Counted from the stretch's first letter, positions 18,772 to 27,389 are shown. The stretch: 64,000 bases of DNA from Ectobacillus sp042610425 (GCF_042610425.1 NZ_JBGJZM010000001.1:744001-808000), one strand, 5' to 3'. Numbers and translations are program-made. Notes: generated from the sequence alone by a model not told the origin.

Positions 18772-18863
18772 AAAATACGTACTTTGATTGAACCTTTTCT
18801 TGGCATTGCGATTCACCAACGCTTGCTAGGAACTTGGGGATTGATACTAAGGAGGTGAATAGG

Positions 18864-19133
18864 ATGGCTATCGCACAAGAACGTAAAAACGAAATTATCG
18901 CTCAATTTAGAACTCATGAGACTGATACTGGTTCTCCAGAAGTTCAAATTGCTGTCCTAACGGAACAGATTAATACACTGAATGATCACTTACGTGTTCA
19001 TAAAAAAGATCATCATTCACGTCGTGGTCTTTTGAAAATGGTTGGTAAACGTCGTAACTTGTTAAACTATCTTCGTAACAAAGATATTACTCGTTACCGT
19101 GAATTAATCAACAAATTAGGCTTACGCCGATAA
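18864..19133 (+). CDS. rpsO: 30S ribosomal protein S15
   Basis: Primary 16S-binding protein of the 30S platform. 89 residues from ATG 18864, which has a full AAGGAGGTG; the ten in-frame codons upstream lack any such site. Family residues TGSPEVQIAVLTEQI, DHHSRRGLL and the C-terminal YLRNKDITRYRELINKLGLRR-type tail are present. Monocistronic between its promoter and a strong terminator, ahead of pnp as in B. subtilis. Confidence 0.98.
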   Translation: MAIAQERKNEIIAQFRTHETDTGSPEVQIAVLTEQINTLNDHLRVHKKDHHSRRGLLKMVGKRRNLLNYLRNKDITRYRELINKLGLRR

Positions 19134-19138
19134 GTAAG

Positions 19139-19164
19139 AAAGCGGGATGATTCCCGCTTTTTTA
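19139..19164 (+). terminator. Intrinsic terminator after rpsO
   Basis: AAGCGGGA pairs with TCCCGCTT around a four-base loop, followed by a run of T. Confidence 0.85.
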
Positions 19165-19294
19165 TTAGGAAAAATATATTGTCTTCTTTTCATAGCTTTT
19201 CATCTTTTCGGAAATACTAGAGAAGGGTATAATCGACATATATTCTACTTTTACATAGAAGATTGTTTATATTGGAATAGAGAGGGGTACTTCC

Positions 19295-21421
19295 ATGGAT
19301 CAAGAAAAGCAAGTCTTTTCAATAGATTTAGCTGGTAGAGAGCTAGTCGTAGAAGCAGGACAACTTGCAAAACAAGCAAACGGTGCCGTTTTAGTTCGTT
19401 ACGGTGATACTGCAGTTCTTTCTACTGCAACAGCTTCTAAAGAACCAAAAAACGTAGACTTCTTCCCGTTAACTGTGAATTATGAAGAACGCTTATATGC
19501 TGTTGGTAAAATTCCTGGAGGGTTTATCAAACGGGAAGGACGCCCTAGTGAAAAAGCTATTTTAGCAAGTCGTTTAATTGACCGTCCAATCCGTCCACTC
19601 TTTGCAGAAGGATTTCGGAATGAAGTACAAGTTATTAGTATTGTAATGAGTGTAGACCAAAACTGTTCTTCTGAAATTGCAGCTATGATTGGCTCATCAT
19701 TAGCATTATCAGTATCTGATATTCCATTTGAGGGACCAATTGCAGGTGTTGTAGTAGGTCGTATTAACGGGGAATTTATTATTAATCCTACGTTAGAACA
19801 AGCTGAAATGAGCGACATCAATTTAACTGTTGCGGGTACGAAAGATGCTATTAACATGGTAGAAGCCGGGGCACAAGAAGTGCCGGAAGAAATTATGCTA
19901 GAAGCTATTATGTTTGGACATGAAGAAATTAAACGTATTATTAGTTTCCAAGAAGAAATTGTACGTGCTGTCGGAAAAGAAAAACGTCAAGTAGAGTTAT
20001 ATGAAATTGATGCTGACTTTGAAAAACACATTCGTGATTTAGCGGAAACAGATTTAAAGGCAGCCATTCAAGTGTTTGAAAAACATGCTCGGGACGAAGC
20101 AATTAAAGAAGTGAATGTACGAGTAATCGAACAGTTAAAAGCAGAAGAAATCGACGAAGCTATGATTGGTAAAGCAAATGAAGTTCTTCATACAATCGTG
20201 AAAGAAGAAGTTCGTCGCCTTATTACCGTTGAAAAAATCCGTCCAGATGGTCGTAAAATTGATGAAATTCGCCCATTATCTTCAGAAGTAAGCAAACTTG
20301 CACGTACGCACGGATCCGGTTTATTCCGACGTGGACAAACGCAAGTACTTAGTATCTGTACATTAGGTGCACTTGGCGATGTACAAATTTTAGACGGTCT
20401 TGGAATTGAAGAAACGAAACGCTTTATGCATCATTATAATTTCCCACAATTTAGCGTAGGCGAAACTGGTCCAATGAGAGGACCTGGTCGTCGTGAAATT
20501 GGACATGGTGCTCTTGGAGAGCGTGCTTTAGAGCCAATTATCCCTTCTGAAAAGGATTTCCCATATACAATTCGTCTTGTATCTGAAGTATTAGAATCGA
20601 ACGGTTCTACATCACAAGCAAGTATTTGTGGTAGTACTCTTGCCATGATGGATGCGGGTGTTCCAATAAAGGCTCCTGTAGCAGGGATTGCGATGGGGTT
20701 AGTTAAATCAGGTGAACATTACACGATTTTAACCGACATCCAAGGTATGGAAGATCATCTAGGTGATATGGACTTTAAAGTAGCTGGGACTGCCAAAGGT
20801 GTTACAGCGTTGCAAATGGATATAAAAATTGACGGACTTTCTCGCGAAATATTGAAAGAAGCATTGCAACAGGCGAAAAAAGGCCGCATGCAAATTTTAG
20901 AGCATATGCTATCTACCATTCAACAACCTCGTGAATATTTATCAGCTTATGCGCCAAAAATCATGACGATGTTTATTAATCCTGACAAAATTCGCGATGT
21001 TATTGGACCAAGCGGTAAACAAATTAACAAAATTATCGAAGAAACTGGCGTAAAAATAGATATCGAACAAGACGGACGAGTGTTTATTTCTTCTACGAAC
21101 GAAGAAATGAATAAAAAGGCGAAGAAGATTATCGAAGATATTGTTCGTGAAGTTCAGGTCGGCGAAGTATACGTTGGAAAAGTAAAACGGATTGAGAAAT
21201 TTGGTGCATTCGTTGAACTATTTAGCGGAAAAGACGGGCTTGTTCATATTTCTGAACTTGCGGAAGAACGCATTGGAAAAGTGGAAGATGTCGTTGCAAT
21301 CGGCGATGAAATAGAAGTAAAGGTTATTGAAATTGATAAGCAAGGTCGCGTGAATTTATCTCGAAAAGTTCTTTTAAAGGAAAAGAAAGCAAAAGAGCAG
21401 GAACAAGAAGCAAAGAATTAA
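19295..21421 (+). CDS. pnp: Polynucleotide phosphorylase
   Basis: Phosphorolytic 3'-5' exoribonuclease of the RNA degradosome-like network with RNase Y. 708 residues. Two RNase PH domains (about 10-220 and 310-545) separated by the helical domain, then KH (GPSGKQINKIIEETG near 567) and S1 (GEVYVGKVKRIEKFGAFVELF near 625). The phosphate-binding GSTSQASICGSTLAMMDAG block is in the second PH domain. ATG 19295 has AGAGGGG upstream, and a TATAAT lies about 70 bases ahead in the leader. Confidence 0.98.
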   Translation: MDQEKQVFSIDLAGRELVVEAGQLAKQANGAVLVRYGDTAVLSTATASKEPKNVDFFPLTVNYEERLYAVGKIPGGFIKREGRPSEKAILASRLIDRPIRPLFAEGFRNEVQVISIVMSVDQNCSSEIAAMIGSSLALSVSDIPFEGPIAGVVVGRINGEFIINPTLEQAEMSDINLTVAGTKDAINMVEAGAQEVPEEIMLEAIMFGHEEIKRIISFQEEIVRAVGKEKRQVELYEIDADFEKHIRDLAETDLKAAIQVFEKHARDEAIKEVNVRVIEQLKAEEIDEAMIGKANEVLHTIVKEEVRRLITVEKIRPDGRKIDEIRPLSSEVSKLARTHGSGLFRRGQTQVLSICTLGALGDVQILDGLGIEETKRFMHHYNFPQFSVGETGPMRGPGRREIGHGALGERALEPIIPSEKDFPYTIRLVSEVLESNGSTSQASICGSTLAMMDAGVPIKAPVAGIAMGLVKSGEHYTILTDIQGMEDHLGDMDFKVAGTAKGVTALQMDIKIDGLSREILKEALQQAKKGRMQILEHMLSTIQQPREYLSAYAPKIMTMFINPDKIRDVIGPSGKQINKIIEETGVKIDIEQDGRVFISSTNEEMNKKAKKIIEDIVREVQVGEVYVGKVKRIEKFGAFVELFSGKDGLVHISELAEERIGKVEDVVAIGDEIEVKVIEIDKQGRVNLSRKVLLKEKKAKEQEQEAKN

Positions 21422-21435
21422 CTTAATGAATAAGG

Positions 21436-21465
21436 AAGGCAGGGACATGTTCCTGCCTTTTTTTG
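21436..21465 (+). terminator. Intrinsic terminator after pnp
   Basis: 21436-21443 pairs with 21452-21459 (AAGGCAGG/CCTGCCTT), followed by a T-run. Confidence 0.85.
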
Positions 21466-21513
21466 TTCTAGTCATTCTTCCTTGTACATATTGTGTTACG
21501 AGGAGGGAATGAC

Positions 21514-22464
21514 ATGAAAGCAATGCGGCATGTAAGTATCATTGTATGTATAATACTAGGGTTACTAGTTCTACAAAATCCATATACGTCTGCTTACGTG
21601 AATGAAATGAAGCAAGTTGTGCATGTGACTAAGTCGACAGATCCGTTATTCAATGAAATTGAGCAACGTGCACAACAGTATCATATACCGGCGCAAAATG
21701 CAGTTGTAGATAAAATTTGGAAGGCAATTCCTGGATACAATGGACGAAATGTGGATGTACAAGCTTCCTATAAGATGATGAAAAAAAGCGGAGTATTTGA
21801 TGAAAATAAGCTTGTTTATACAGAGGTTTCTCCAACGGTACATTTAAGAAATCTATCGCCAGCGCCTATTTATCGAGGACATCCTGATAAAAAAATGGTT
21901 GCACTTACTATTAATGTTGCATGGGGAAATGAATATATTCCCTCTATGCTAGAAACATTAAAAAAGAATCAAGTGTCTGCTACCTTTTTTCTTGAAGGTA
22001 GATGGGTAAAAGAAAATCCTGCACTTGCAAAAATGATTGGAGATGCTGGACAAGAAATTGGCAATCATTCCTACACACATCCCGATATGAAAACCCTATC
22101 CTCTGATAGTACGCGTGAGCAACTTGTGAAAACGAATGATATAATTGAAGCAGCTACGGGGAAGAAAGTGAACTGGTTTGCTCCGCCCAGCGGTAGCTTT
22201 CGTGATGAAACGATTACCATAGCTTCTGAACTGGGGCTGGGAACAATTATGTGGACTGTTGACACAATAGATTGGCAAAGGCCATCTACTAGCACAATCC
22301 TGGAAAGAGTAACGAAAAAAGTTCATCCTGGTGCTATTGTACTTATGCATCCAACTGAACCAACATCACAATCATTAGATTCTTTAATTGTGCAGTTGAA
22401 ACAACAAGGATATAAGATTGGCAATATCTCTTCTCTCTTGGATGAAAAAAGAATTGATCAATAG
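21514..22464 (+). CDS. ylxY: YlxY-type polysaccharide deacetylase-like protein, exported
   Basis: 316 residues from ATG 21514 (GAGGAGGG upstream). An N-terminal hydrophobic stretch after MKAMRHV (residues 7-24) looks like a signal peptide or anchor. The C-terminal half is a NodB fold: motif 2 HSYTHPD and the later WFAPPSGSFRDETI and VLMHPTEPTSQSLDSLI blocks are present. Motif 1, normally TFDDGP with the metal-binding aspartate, reads LTINVAWGNEY, so both acidic residues are missing. Activity as a metal-dependent deacetylase is therefore doubtful. B. subtilis YlxY sits at the same place between pnp and mlpA. Confidence 0.85.
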   Translation: MKAMRHVSIIVCIILGLLVLQNPYTSAYVNEMKQVVHVTKSTDPLFNEIEQRAQQYHIPAQNAVVDKIWKAIPGYNGRNVDVQASYKMMKKSGVFDENKLVYTEVSPTVHLRNLSPAPIYRGHPDKKMVALTINVAWGNEYIPSMLETLKKNQVSATFFLEGRWVKENPALAKMIGDAGQEIGNHSYTHPDMKTLSSDSTREQLVKTNDIIEAATGKKVNWFAPPSGSFRDETITIASELGLGTIMWTVDTIDWQRPSTSTILERVTKKVHPGAIVLMHPTEPTSQSLDSLIVQLKQQGYKIGNISSLLDEKRIDQ

Positions 22465-22622
22465 TTATACATGACAGCAGTTCGTAAAATTGGTATGATA
22501 GAGAAATGGAAATATGTAATAATCTATTATTTACCCTCTGCTTTGAATCAGAATTAATCTTTTCATACATTTGTTTGTAAGGATTCTTTAGGGTAACGTG
22601 TTATTTGCGTTAGAATGTTACA

Positions 22623-22677
22623 GGTTATCCCGCATAGCCGGGCTAACCATCAGTGGGGGAAATTTCTTCACTGGTGG
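22623..22677 (+). repeat. Tandem hairpin element before mlpA
   Basis: Two adjoining imperfect hairpins: 22623-22632 pairs with 22639-22648 (GGTTA.CCCG/CGGG.TAACC) and 22647-22655 with 22669-22677 (CCA.CAGTG/CACTG.TGG). The arrangement could be an RNA leader or a dispersed B. cereus repeat unit; no T-run follows, so it is not a plain terminator. Confidence 0.5.
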
Positions 22678-22704
22678 AAGTTTCACTTTATAGGAGGATG
22701 GCAA

Positions 22705-23949
22705 TTGATCAATAAATATACTTGTAAAAATGGAGTAAGAATTGTATTTGAAAATATCCCAACTGTCCGTTCGGTTGCTATTGGCGTTTGGATTCATACG
22801 GGATCACGTAATGAAAACGCTGCTAATAATGGGATTTCACATTTTTTAGAACATATGCTATTTAAAGGAACAAAAACGCGTTCTGCACGTGATATTGCAG
22901 AATCATTTGATAAAATTGGTGGTCAAGTAAACGCTTTTACATCTAAAGAATATACGTGCTATTATGCCAAAGTATTAGACGAACATGGTGAGTATGCCCT
23001 AGAAATATTATCAGATATGTTCTTTCACTCCACCTTTGAAGAAGAGGAAGTGAAGAAAGAAAAAAATGTTGTTTTGGAAGAAATAAAAATGTATGAAGAT
23101 ACACCGGATGATATTGTTCATGATTTATTAACAAAAGTTACATACGAAACGCATCCACTAGGATTTCCAATTTTAGGAACAGAAAAGACATTGTCTACGT
23201 TTACAGGAGAAACGCTTAATCAGTATGTGAAAGATTTGTACACTCCGGAAAATGTAGTTATTTCCATTGCAGGAAATGTAAATGAGTCATTTATTCAAAA
23301 GGTTGAGTCATATTTTGGTGCATATGAAGCAACAACAAAGCGCGAATCTATACATAGCCCTGTATTTCATCACAATACAATTGCACGCACAAAGGAAACG
23401 GAGCAAGCACATCTTTGCCTCGGATTTCAAGGATTGAATGTTGGGGATAAAAATGTCTACAGTCTAATTGTATTAAATAGTGTGTTAGGCGGGAGTATGA
23501 GCAGTCGTTTATTCCAAGAGGTCCGTGAGCAACGTGGTCTAGCGTATTCTGTTTTTTCATATCATTCTTCTTATGAAGATACGGGGATGCTGACTATCTA
23601 TGCAGGAACAGGAAGTCAACAATTAGAAACCTTGTATGAAACAATTCAACAAACGCTTGAAACCTTTAAAGATACAGGTATTACCGAAAAAGAATTACAA
23701 AATAGCAAAGAGCAATTAAAAGGTAGTCTAATGTTAAGTTTAGAGAGCACGAATAGTCGAATGAGCCGCAATGGTAAAAATGAGCTTTTGTTACAACGTC
23801 ATCGTTCTCTTGATGAAATGATTGAGAGTGTAAACACTGTAACAAAAACGAGTGTAGATGAACTGATTCGTACTATTTTCACAGATGATTTTTCCGCTTC
23901 TCTTATTAGTCCAACTGGACAATTACCGAAAGCGATTGCGAACCGATAA
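22705..23949 (+). CDS. mlpA: M16-family zinc peptidase (MlpA)
   Basis: Pitrilysin/insulinase-type metallopeptidase. TTG start at 22705 with AGGAGG seven bases upstream gives 414 residues starting MINKYTCKNGVRIV; the frame is open 30 codons further but that part covers the leader hairpins. The inverted zinc motif HFLEH is near residue 49 and the downstream glutamate in NVVLEEIKMYEDTPDD near 117. B. subtilis MlpA (YmxG) is at the same locus and has been linked to protease-gene regulation. Confidence 0.93.
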   Translation: MINKYTCKNGVRIVFENIPTVRSVAIGVWIHTGSRNENAANNGISHFLEHMLFKGTKTRSARDIAESFDKIGGQVNAFTSKEYTCYYAKVLDEHGEYALEILSDMFFHSTFEEEEVKKEKNVVLEEIKMYEDTPDDIVHDLLTKVTYETHPLGFPILGTEKTLSTFTGETLNQYVKDLYTPENVVISIAGNVNESFIQKVESYFGAYEATTKRESIHSPVFHHNTIARTKETEQAHLCLGFQGLNVGDKNVYSLIVLNSVLGGSMSSRLFQEVREQRGLAYSVFSYHSSYEDTGMLTIYAGTGSQQLETLYETIQQTLETFKDTGITEKELQNSKEQLKGSLMLSLESTNSRMSRNGKNELLLQRHRSLDEMIESVNTVTKTSVDELIRTIFTDDFSASLISPTGQLPKAIANR

Positions 23950-23967
23950 GATAATAGGCATGTTTTA

Positions 23968-24002
23968 AACCCCCCTTACATACGTCTTATGTAAGGGGGG
24001 TT
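23968..24002 (+). terminator. Perfect 15-bp hairpin overlapping the ymxH ribosome-binding site
   Basis: 23968-23982 pairs without mismatch with 23988-24002 around a CGTCT loop. The 3' arm contains the AAGGGGGG Shine-Dalgarno of ymxH, whose ATG is at 24007. The stem is therefore both the mlpA 3' end structure and a potential translation block for ymxH. Confidence 0.8.
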
Positions 24003-24006
24003 GTTT

Positions 24007-24255
24007 ATGAGATTAAGTGAGCTAAGCGGGAAAGAAATTGTTGATTTAGAACGAGCTGAGAGAATGGGTGTCCTCGGGCATGCGGATTTAGAAATTGATG
24101 AGAGTGATGGCCGCATTCATTCTCTTATTATTCCAATTGGAAAATGGACTGCATTTCGACGCTCACAACAAGAAGTCCGCATTTCTTGGAGTAAAATTAA
24201 AAAGGTCGGACAGGATATGATTATTTTTGATCTGTCTGAGACAGAAAAAGTGTAG
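24007..24255 (+). CDS. ymxH: YmxH/YlmC family sporulation protein (PRC-barrel)
   Basis: 82 residues of the small PRC-barrel family found in spore formers; the function is unknown. The core reads LRLSELSGKEIV-like at the start (RLSELSGKEIVDLERAERMG), then LEIDESDGRIHSLIIP and the strand ISWSKIKKVGQDMIIFDL. ATG 24007 is only four bases past the hairpin whose 3' arm supplies its ribosome-binding site. It lies directly upstream of the spoVF genes as in B. subtilis. Confidence 0.88.
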   Translation: MRLSELSGKEIVDLERAERMGVLGHADLEIDESDGRIHSLIIPIGKWTAFRRSQQEVRISWSKIKKVGQDMIIFDLSETEKV

Positions 24256-24266
24256 AGGGAATGACG

Positions 24267-24407
24267 ATGGAAATGGTTTTATCCCTTCCGTCGTCGTTTC
24301 AAGAAATAGCCCGTTACTGGAATCCTGTAAAATCTGAGATTCAGCGACGGGCTATTTCGTATGTTTCGTATTATTTAGGATGGTTAGCCGATTCCGCTTT
24401 TCGTTAG
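24267..24407 (+). CDS. Small ORF of 46 codons between ymxH and dpaA
   Basis: ATG 24267, 11 bases after ymxH, with AGAGGGA seven bases upstream. It encodes 46 residues beginning MEMVLSLPSSFQEIARYWNP and ending in LGWLADSAFR, with amphipathic basic character. I do not recognise it. The coding stretch contains a 12-bp inverted repeat (24303-24314 with 24347-24358) that could equally be a hairpin ending the ymxH transcript, so the ORF may be fortuitous. Confidence 0.35.
   Translation: MEMVLSLPSSFQEIARYWNPVKSEIQRRAISYVSYYLGWLADSAFR
24303..24358. repeat. 12-bp perfect inverted repeat before dpaA
   Basis: GAAATAGCCCGT at 24303-24314 is the exact reverse complement of 24347-24358; the 32-base loop is itself partly self-complementary. 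No T-run follows directly. Possible terminator of ymxH or regulatory hairpin. Confidence 0.6.
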
Positions 24408-24408
24408 C

Positions 24409-24436
24409 ACCTAGCACTTGTACGGTACATATGATG
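24409..24436 (+). promoter_or_regulatory. Candidate SigK promoter of the spoVF (dpaA-dpaB) operon
   Basis: AC at 24409-24410, 17-base spacer, then CATATGATG at 24428-24436, one base off the SigK -10 pattern CATAnnnTA. B. subtilis spoVF is SigK-dependent in the mother cell, so position and class fit; the match is modest. Confidence 0.4.
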
Positions 24437-24489
24437 TTTTGAAACCAAAGCGATAACTTTACTAGACTGCAAAGAAGGTGAAGATAGAT

Positions 24490-25386
24490 ATGCTAACAGA
24501 TATGCATATAGCTGTAATCGGGGGGGATGCCAGACAATTAGAGGTCATCCGCAAACTGATTGAATTGGATGCAAAGGTGTCATTGGTCGGATTTGATCAA
24601 CTGGATCATGGATTTACTGGAGCTACAAAAGAACAGATAGACGAATTGCAATTTTCCCGTCTGGATGCGGTTATTTTACCCGTAGCAGGAACGAATGACA
24701 TGGGGCAAATTGAAACGATATTTTCCAATGAGAAGGTAGTGCTTACGAAAGAGCATATTTCAAAAACACCGCCCCATTTTACAATTTATTCTGGAATTAG
24801 CAATGCATACTTACACGATATAGCTACCGTATGCAATCGATCGCTCATCAAGCTATTCGAGCGTGATGATGTAGCGATTTATAACAGTATTCCTACAGTA
24901 GAAGGAACTATTATGATGGTTATTCAACACACAGATTATACGATTCATGGTTCAAAAGTTGCTGTACTCGGCTTTGGACGAACGGGAATGAGTGTAGCAC
25001 GAGCATTTCAAGCGTTAGGTGCGAAGGTAAAGGCAGGAGCGAGACGTTCCGAGCATTTAGCACGTATCACAGAAATGTCGTTTGATCCTTTTCATTTAAA
25101 AGATTTGCATGAAATTGTCGAAGACATTGATATCGTCATTAATACTGTTCCTCATCTAATTGTGACCAATAGTGTTATTGCAAGAATGCCTACAAATACG
25201 TTAATCATCGATTTAGCTTCTAAACCGGGTGGCACTGATTTTCGCTATGCAGAAAAACGGGGGATAAAAGCTATTTTAGCACCGGGATTGCCAGGAATCG
25301 TTGCACCAAAAACAGCAGGAAAAATACTCGCCAATGTGTTAACAGGTTTATTGGCTGAGGTGAAATCGAGAAAGGAGAACAAATGA
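24490..25386 (+). CDS. dpaA: Dipicolinate synthase subunit A
   Basis: Dehydrogenase-like subunit of the two-subunit enzyme that makes dipicolinic acid from dihydroxy-tetrahydro-dipicolinate in the mother cell; DPA loads the spore core and gives heat resistance. Start at ATG 24490 (AAGGTGA upstream, matching the B. subtilis MLT start) gives 298 residues; a GTG four codons earlier lies inside that ribosome-binding site. Rossmann motifs: AVIGGDARQ at the N-terminus and AVLGFGRTGMSVARAF near residue 157. The conserved FERDDIAIYNSIPTVEGT-type block is present as FERDDVAIYNSIPTVEGT. Overlaps dpaB by four bases. Confidence 0.95.
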   Translation: MLTDMHIAVIGGDARQLEVIRKLIELDAKVSLVGFDQLDHGFTGATKEQIDELQFSRLDAVILPVAGTNDMGQIETIFSNEKVVLTKEHISKTPPHFTIYSGISNAYLHDIATVCNRSLIKLFERDDVAIYNSIPTVEGTIMMVIQHTDYTIHGSKVAVLGFGRTGMSVARAFQALGAKVKAGARRSEHLARITEMSFDPFHLKDLHEIVEDIDIVINTVPHLIVTNSVIARMPTNTLIIDLASKPGGTDFRYAEKRGIKAILAPGLPGIVAPKTAGKILANVLTGLLAEVKSRKENK

Positions 25387-25823
25387 TGAATGTAAAGGGA
25401 AAGGTTATCGGGTTTGGTTTAACAGGCTCTCATTGTACGTTTGAAGAGGTTATGCCCTATATCCAGCAATTAGTTGAGGCGGGGGCCGAGGTACTCCCGG
25501 TTATTTCGTACACATTAAAAACGACAGACACCCGCTTTGGAGAAGGAGCCAAGTGGATTGAACGCATCGAAAGTATTACAGGTCGTTCTGTAATAGATAC
25601 GATTGTAAAGGCAGAGCCGCTCGGACCGAAAATTCCTCTTGATTGTATGGTCATTGCACCATTAACAGGTAATTCGATGAGCAAATTTGCAAATGCTCAA
25701 ACGGATTCTCCTGTACTTATGGCAGCAAAGGCGACACTACGTAATTGGAAGCCAGTCGTTCTAGCAATTTCAACAAACGATGCCCTTGGTTTAAATGGTG
25801 TGAATTTATTGTACCCAATATGA
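25383..25823 (+). CDS. dpaB: Dipicolinate synthase subunit B, 5' part (interrupted)
   Basis: Flavoprotein-like subunit of dipicolinate synthase. AAGGAG precedes two tandem ATGs (25383 and 25386). Codons match SpoVFB up to NDALGLNGVNL at 25808; then the frame enters foreign DNA and stops at 25823 after LYPI, leaving 146 residues instead of about 200. The missing C-terminus lies at 30739-30918. Joining 25383-25808 to 30739-30918 gives an uninterrupted 201-residue protein reading GVNLMRLMAARNMYFVPFGQD across the junction, nearly the B. subtilis sequence. The truncated product lacks the conserved C-terminal quarter and is probably inactive until the insert is excised. Confidence 0.93.
   Translation: MMNVKGKVIGFGLTGSHCTFEEVMPYIQQLVEAGAEVLPVISYTLKTTDTRFGEGAKWIERIESITGRSVIDTIVKAEPLGPKIPLDCMVIAPLTGNSMSKFANAQTDSPVLMAAKATLRNWKPVVLAISTNDALGLNGVNLLYPI
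25805..25808 (+). other. Left recombination core (attL) of the dpaB element
   Basis: TTTA at the point where dpaB coding homology ends. The same TTTA is at 30735-30738. Element-side sequence after it (25809-25833) matches, as an inverted repeat at the same offset, 16 of 25 bases of the sequence before the right core (30710-30734). Confidence 0.75.
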
Positions 25824-25837
25824 TTGCAACAAAGGGT

Positions 25838-27349
25838 CTAACGTATAGAAGGAAGTTTTGGATAAATCTCAATTGAGAAATCATCCAGTACTTGATTTCG
25901 TTCTTTAACATAGACAACTTTCTCGATAATTGACTTTAAAAGGAAGTTCTGCATTGCAATATTGTTTGTTTTAAAATATAAATCAATTACTCTTTCTATG
26001 TTTGGAATAGCGGAGTGCTGTGCATGCTTTTTTTGTAGTTCAAATTCGTATTCTTTCTTTGCTTTTTCGAAGGATACATGAAGCTTCTCTATGCGTTTGG
26101 TTAATTGACTTGTGCGTTCTATAAATATTTGTTCATCGTAAATCTTTCGTTCAAGAAAATCATATAGCTGTTCTTTTTGTTTTGTTGTTTCTTTTAGTTC
26201 CCCCTGAATTTGCTTCACAATTCCTTTGTATATTTGGACGACTTCCTCTTTTTTGTTATTTGTAATAAGCAGACTCACGTCTAATTTGTATGCAACTAAC
26301 CATCTTTCTAAGGCAGAAATTAAATGGGATTCGATGTAATGCGTGTAGGAGGATTTTGTATCACAATTTGGGCAGACCATAGTTTTCTGTTTACTTCTCG
26401 GATAGCGCTGCAACATGTTAGAACCACATTTTCCGCATTTTATGAGTCCAGCAAGAGGATTGCTCGGTTTTGTGTTATAAGGGGTGTGATAGCGTTTTTT
26501 CATAATCGATTGCGCCTTATTAAATATCTCTTCGGTAATGATTGGCGCGTGCTTGCCATTTGCTATAATCCATTCTTCGCGAGGTTTTCGTTTTCCACCA
26601 TGTGTTTTTTTATTCCAAGTTACTTTTCCGATATACACATAATTTTTTAAAATGTCGATAACGTTGTAAGTGCTCCACTTCTTTCCTGTAGCACTTAAAA
26701 ACCCAAGTTCGTTTAATTTTTTTGCAATTCTTCCTGATCCCATTCGCTTCGATACATCATTACTTGTATATAAATTAAATATCATATTGACTACTTCGGC
26801 TTGATTTGGATGGATTTCTAATGTCCGACTGCCCTTCGTTTCGATAATTGTATATCCGAATGGTGGGTGTGTCCCTAGGTAGTTTCCCTTTTCTATGGAT
26901 AGAAGACGTCCGCGTTGTAAGCGTCTTGTAATGATTTTTAGCTCTTTTCTGGCCATAAATGCTTCAAATTCGCTGTATTCCTCGTCAAATTCATCGTTAA
27001 GGTCATAGGTCTTGCGGAGAGTGATAATTTTCGTACGAGCTGCTTTAAATGTTTCTAGTATTAGTCCTTGTTCCCTCATGTTCCCGCGGCCTAAACGATC
27101 CATATCTATACATAGAACAGCCTGGTAGGTATTATCTTTCACATCTGCAAGCAACCGTAGCATCTCAGGACGATGCACAAGGCTTTCACCGGAAGCAATC
27201 TCTTGATAAGTGGCAATGATAGTAAGATGATGATCCTTAGCAAATTTGCATAAGATTTCTTTGTGTTTTGAAAGAGTTTCACCTTCGCCCTTAGCTTCCG
27301 CTTCGATATCAGCACGACTTTTACGTAAATATATAGCAACGCGGTTCAT
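25838..27349 (-). CDS. Large serine recombinase of the dpaB element
   Basis: Expected to catalyse integration/excision at the TTTA cores. I choose the ATG at 27349 (503 residues) since GAGGTGAT lies six bases upstream. Resolvase domain with the nucleophile Ser11 in YLRKSR, the arginine-rich DMDRLGRGNMREQG block near residue 83, then the recombinase domain (HPPFGYTII near 175, VYIGKVTWNKKTHGG near 253), a zinc ribbon (CGKCG...CPNC, about 312-335) and a long coiled coil (about 370-450). Resembles SprA of SPbeta more than SpoIVCA of skin in its N-terminal spacing. Its stop is 29 bp from the left core. Confidence 0.93.
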   Translation of the reverse strand: MNRVAIYLRKSRADIEAEAKGEGETLSKHKEILCKFAKDHHLTIIATYQEIASGESLVHRPEMLRLLADVKDNTYQAVLCIDMDRLGRGNMREQGLILETFKAARTKIITLRKTYDLNDEFDEEYSEFEAFMARKELKIITRRLQRGRLLSIEKGNYLGTHPPFGYTIIETKGSRTLEIHPNQAEVVNMIFNLYTSNDVSKRMGSGRIAKKLNELGFLSATGKKWSTYNVIDILKNYVYIGKVTWNKKTHGGKRKPREEWIIANGKHAPIITEEIFNKAQSIMKKRYHTPYNTKPSNPLAGLIKCGKCGSNMLQRYPRSKQKTMVCPNCDTKSSYTHYIESHLISALERWLVAYKLDVSLLITNNKKEEVVQIYKGIVKQIQGELKETTKQKEQLYDFLERKIYDEQIFIERTSQLTKRIEKLHVSFEKAKKEYEFELQKKHAQHSAIPNIERVIDLYFKTNNIAMQNFLLKSIIEKVVYVKERNQVLDDFSIEIYPKLPSIR

Positions 27350-27389
27350 CAGCATCACCTCATTATCAAAGCATATTAACAGGAACATA

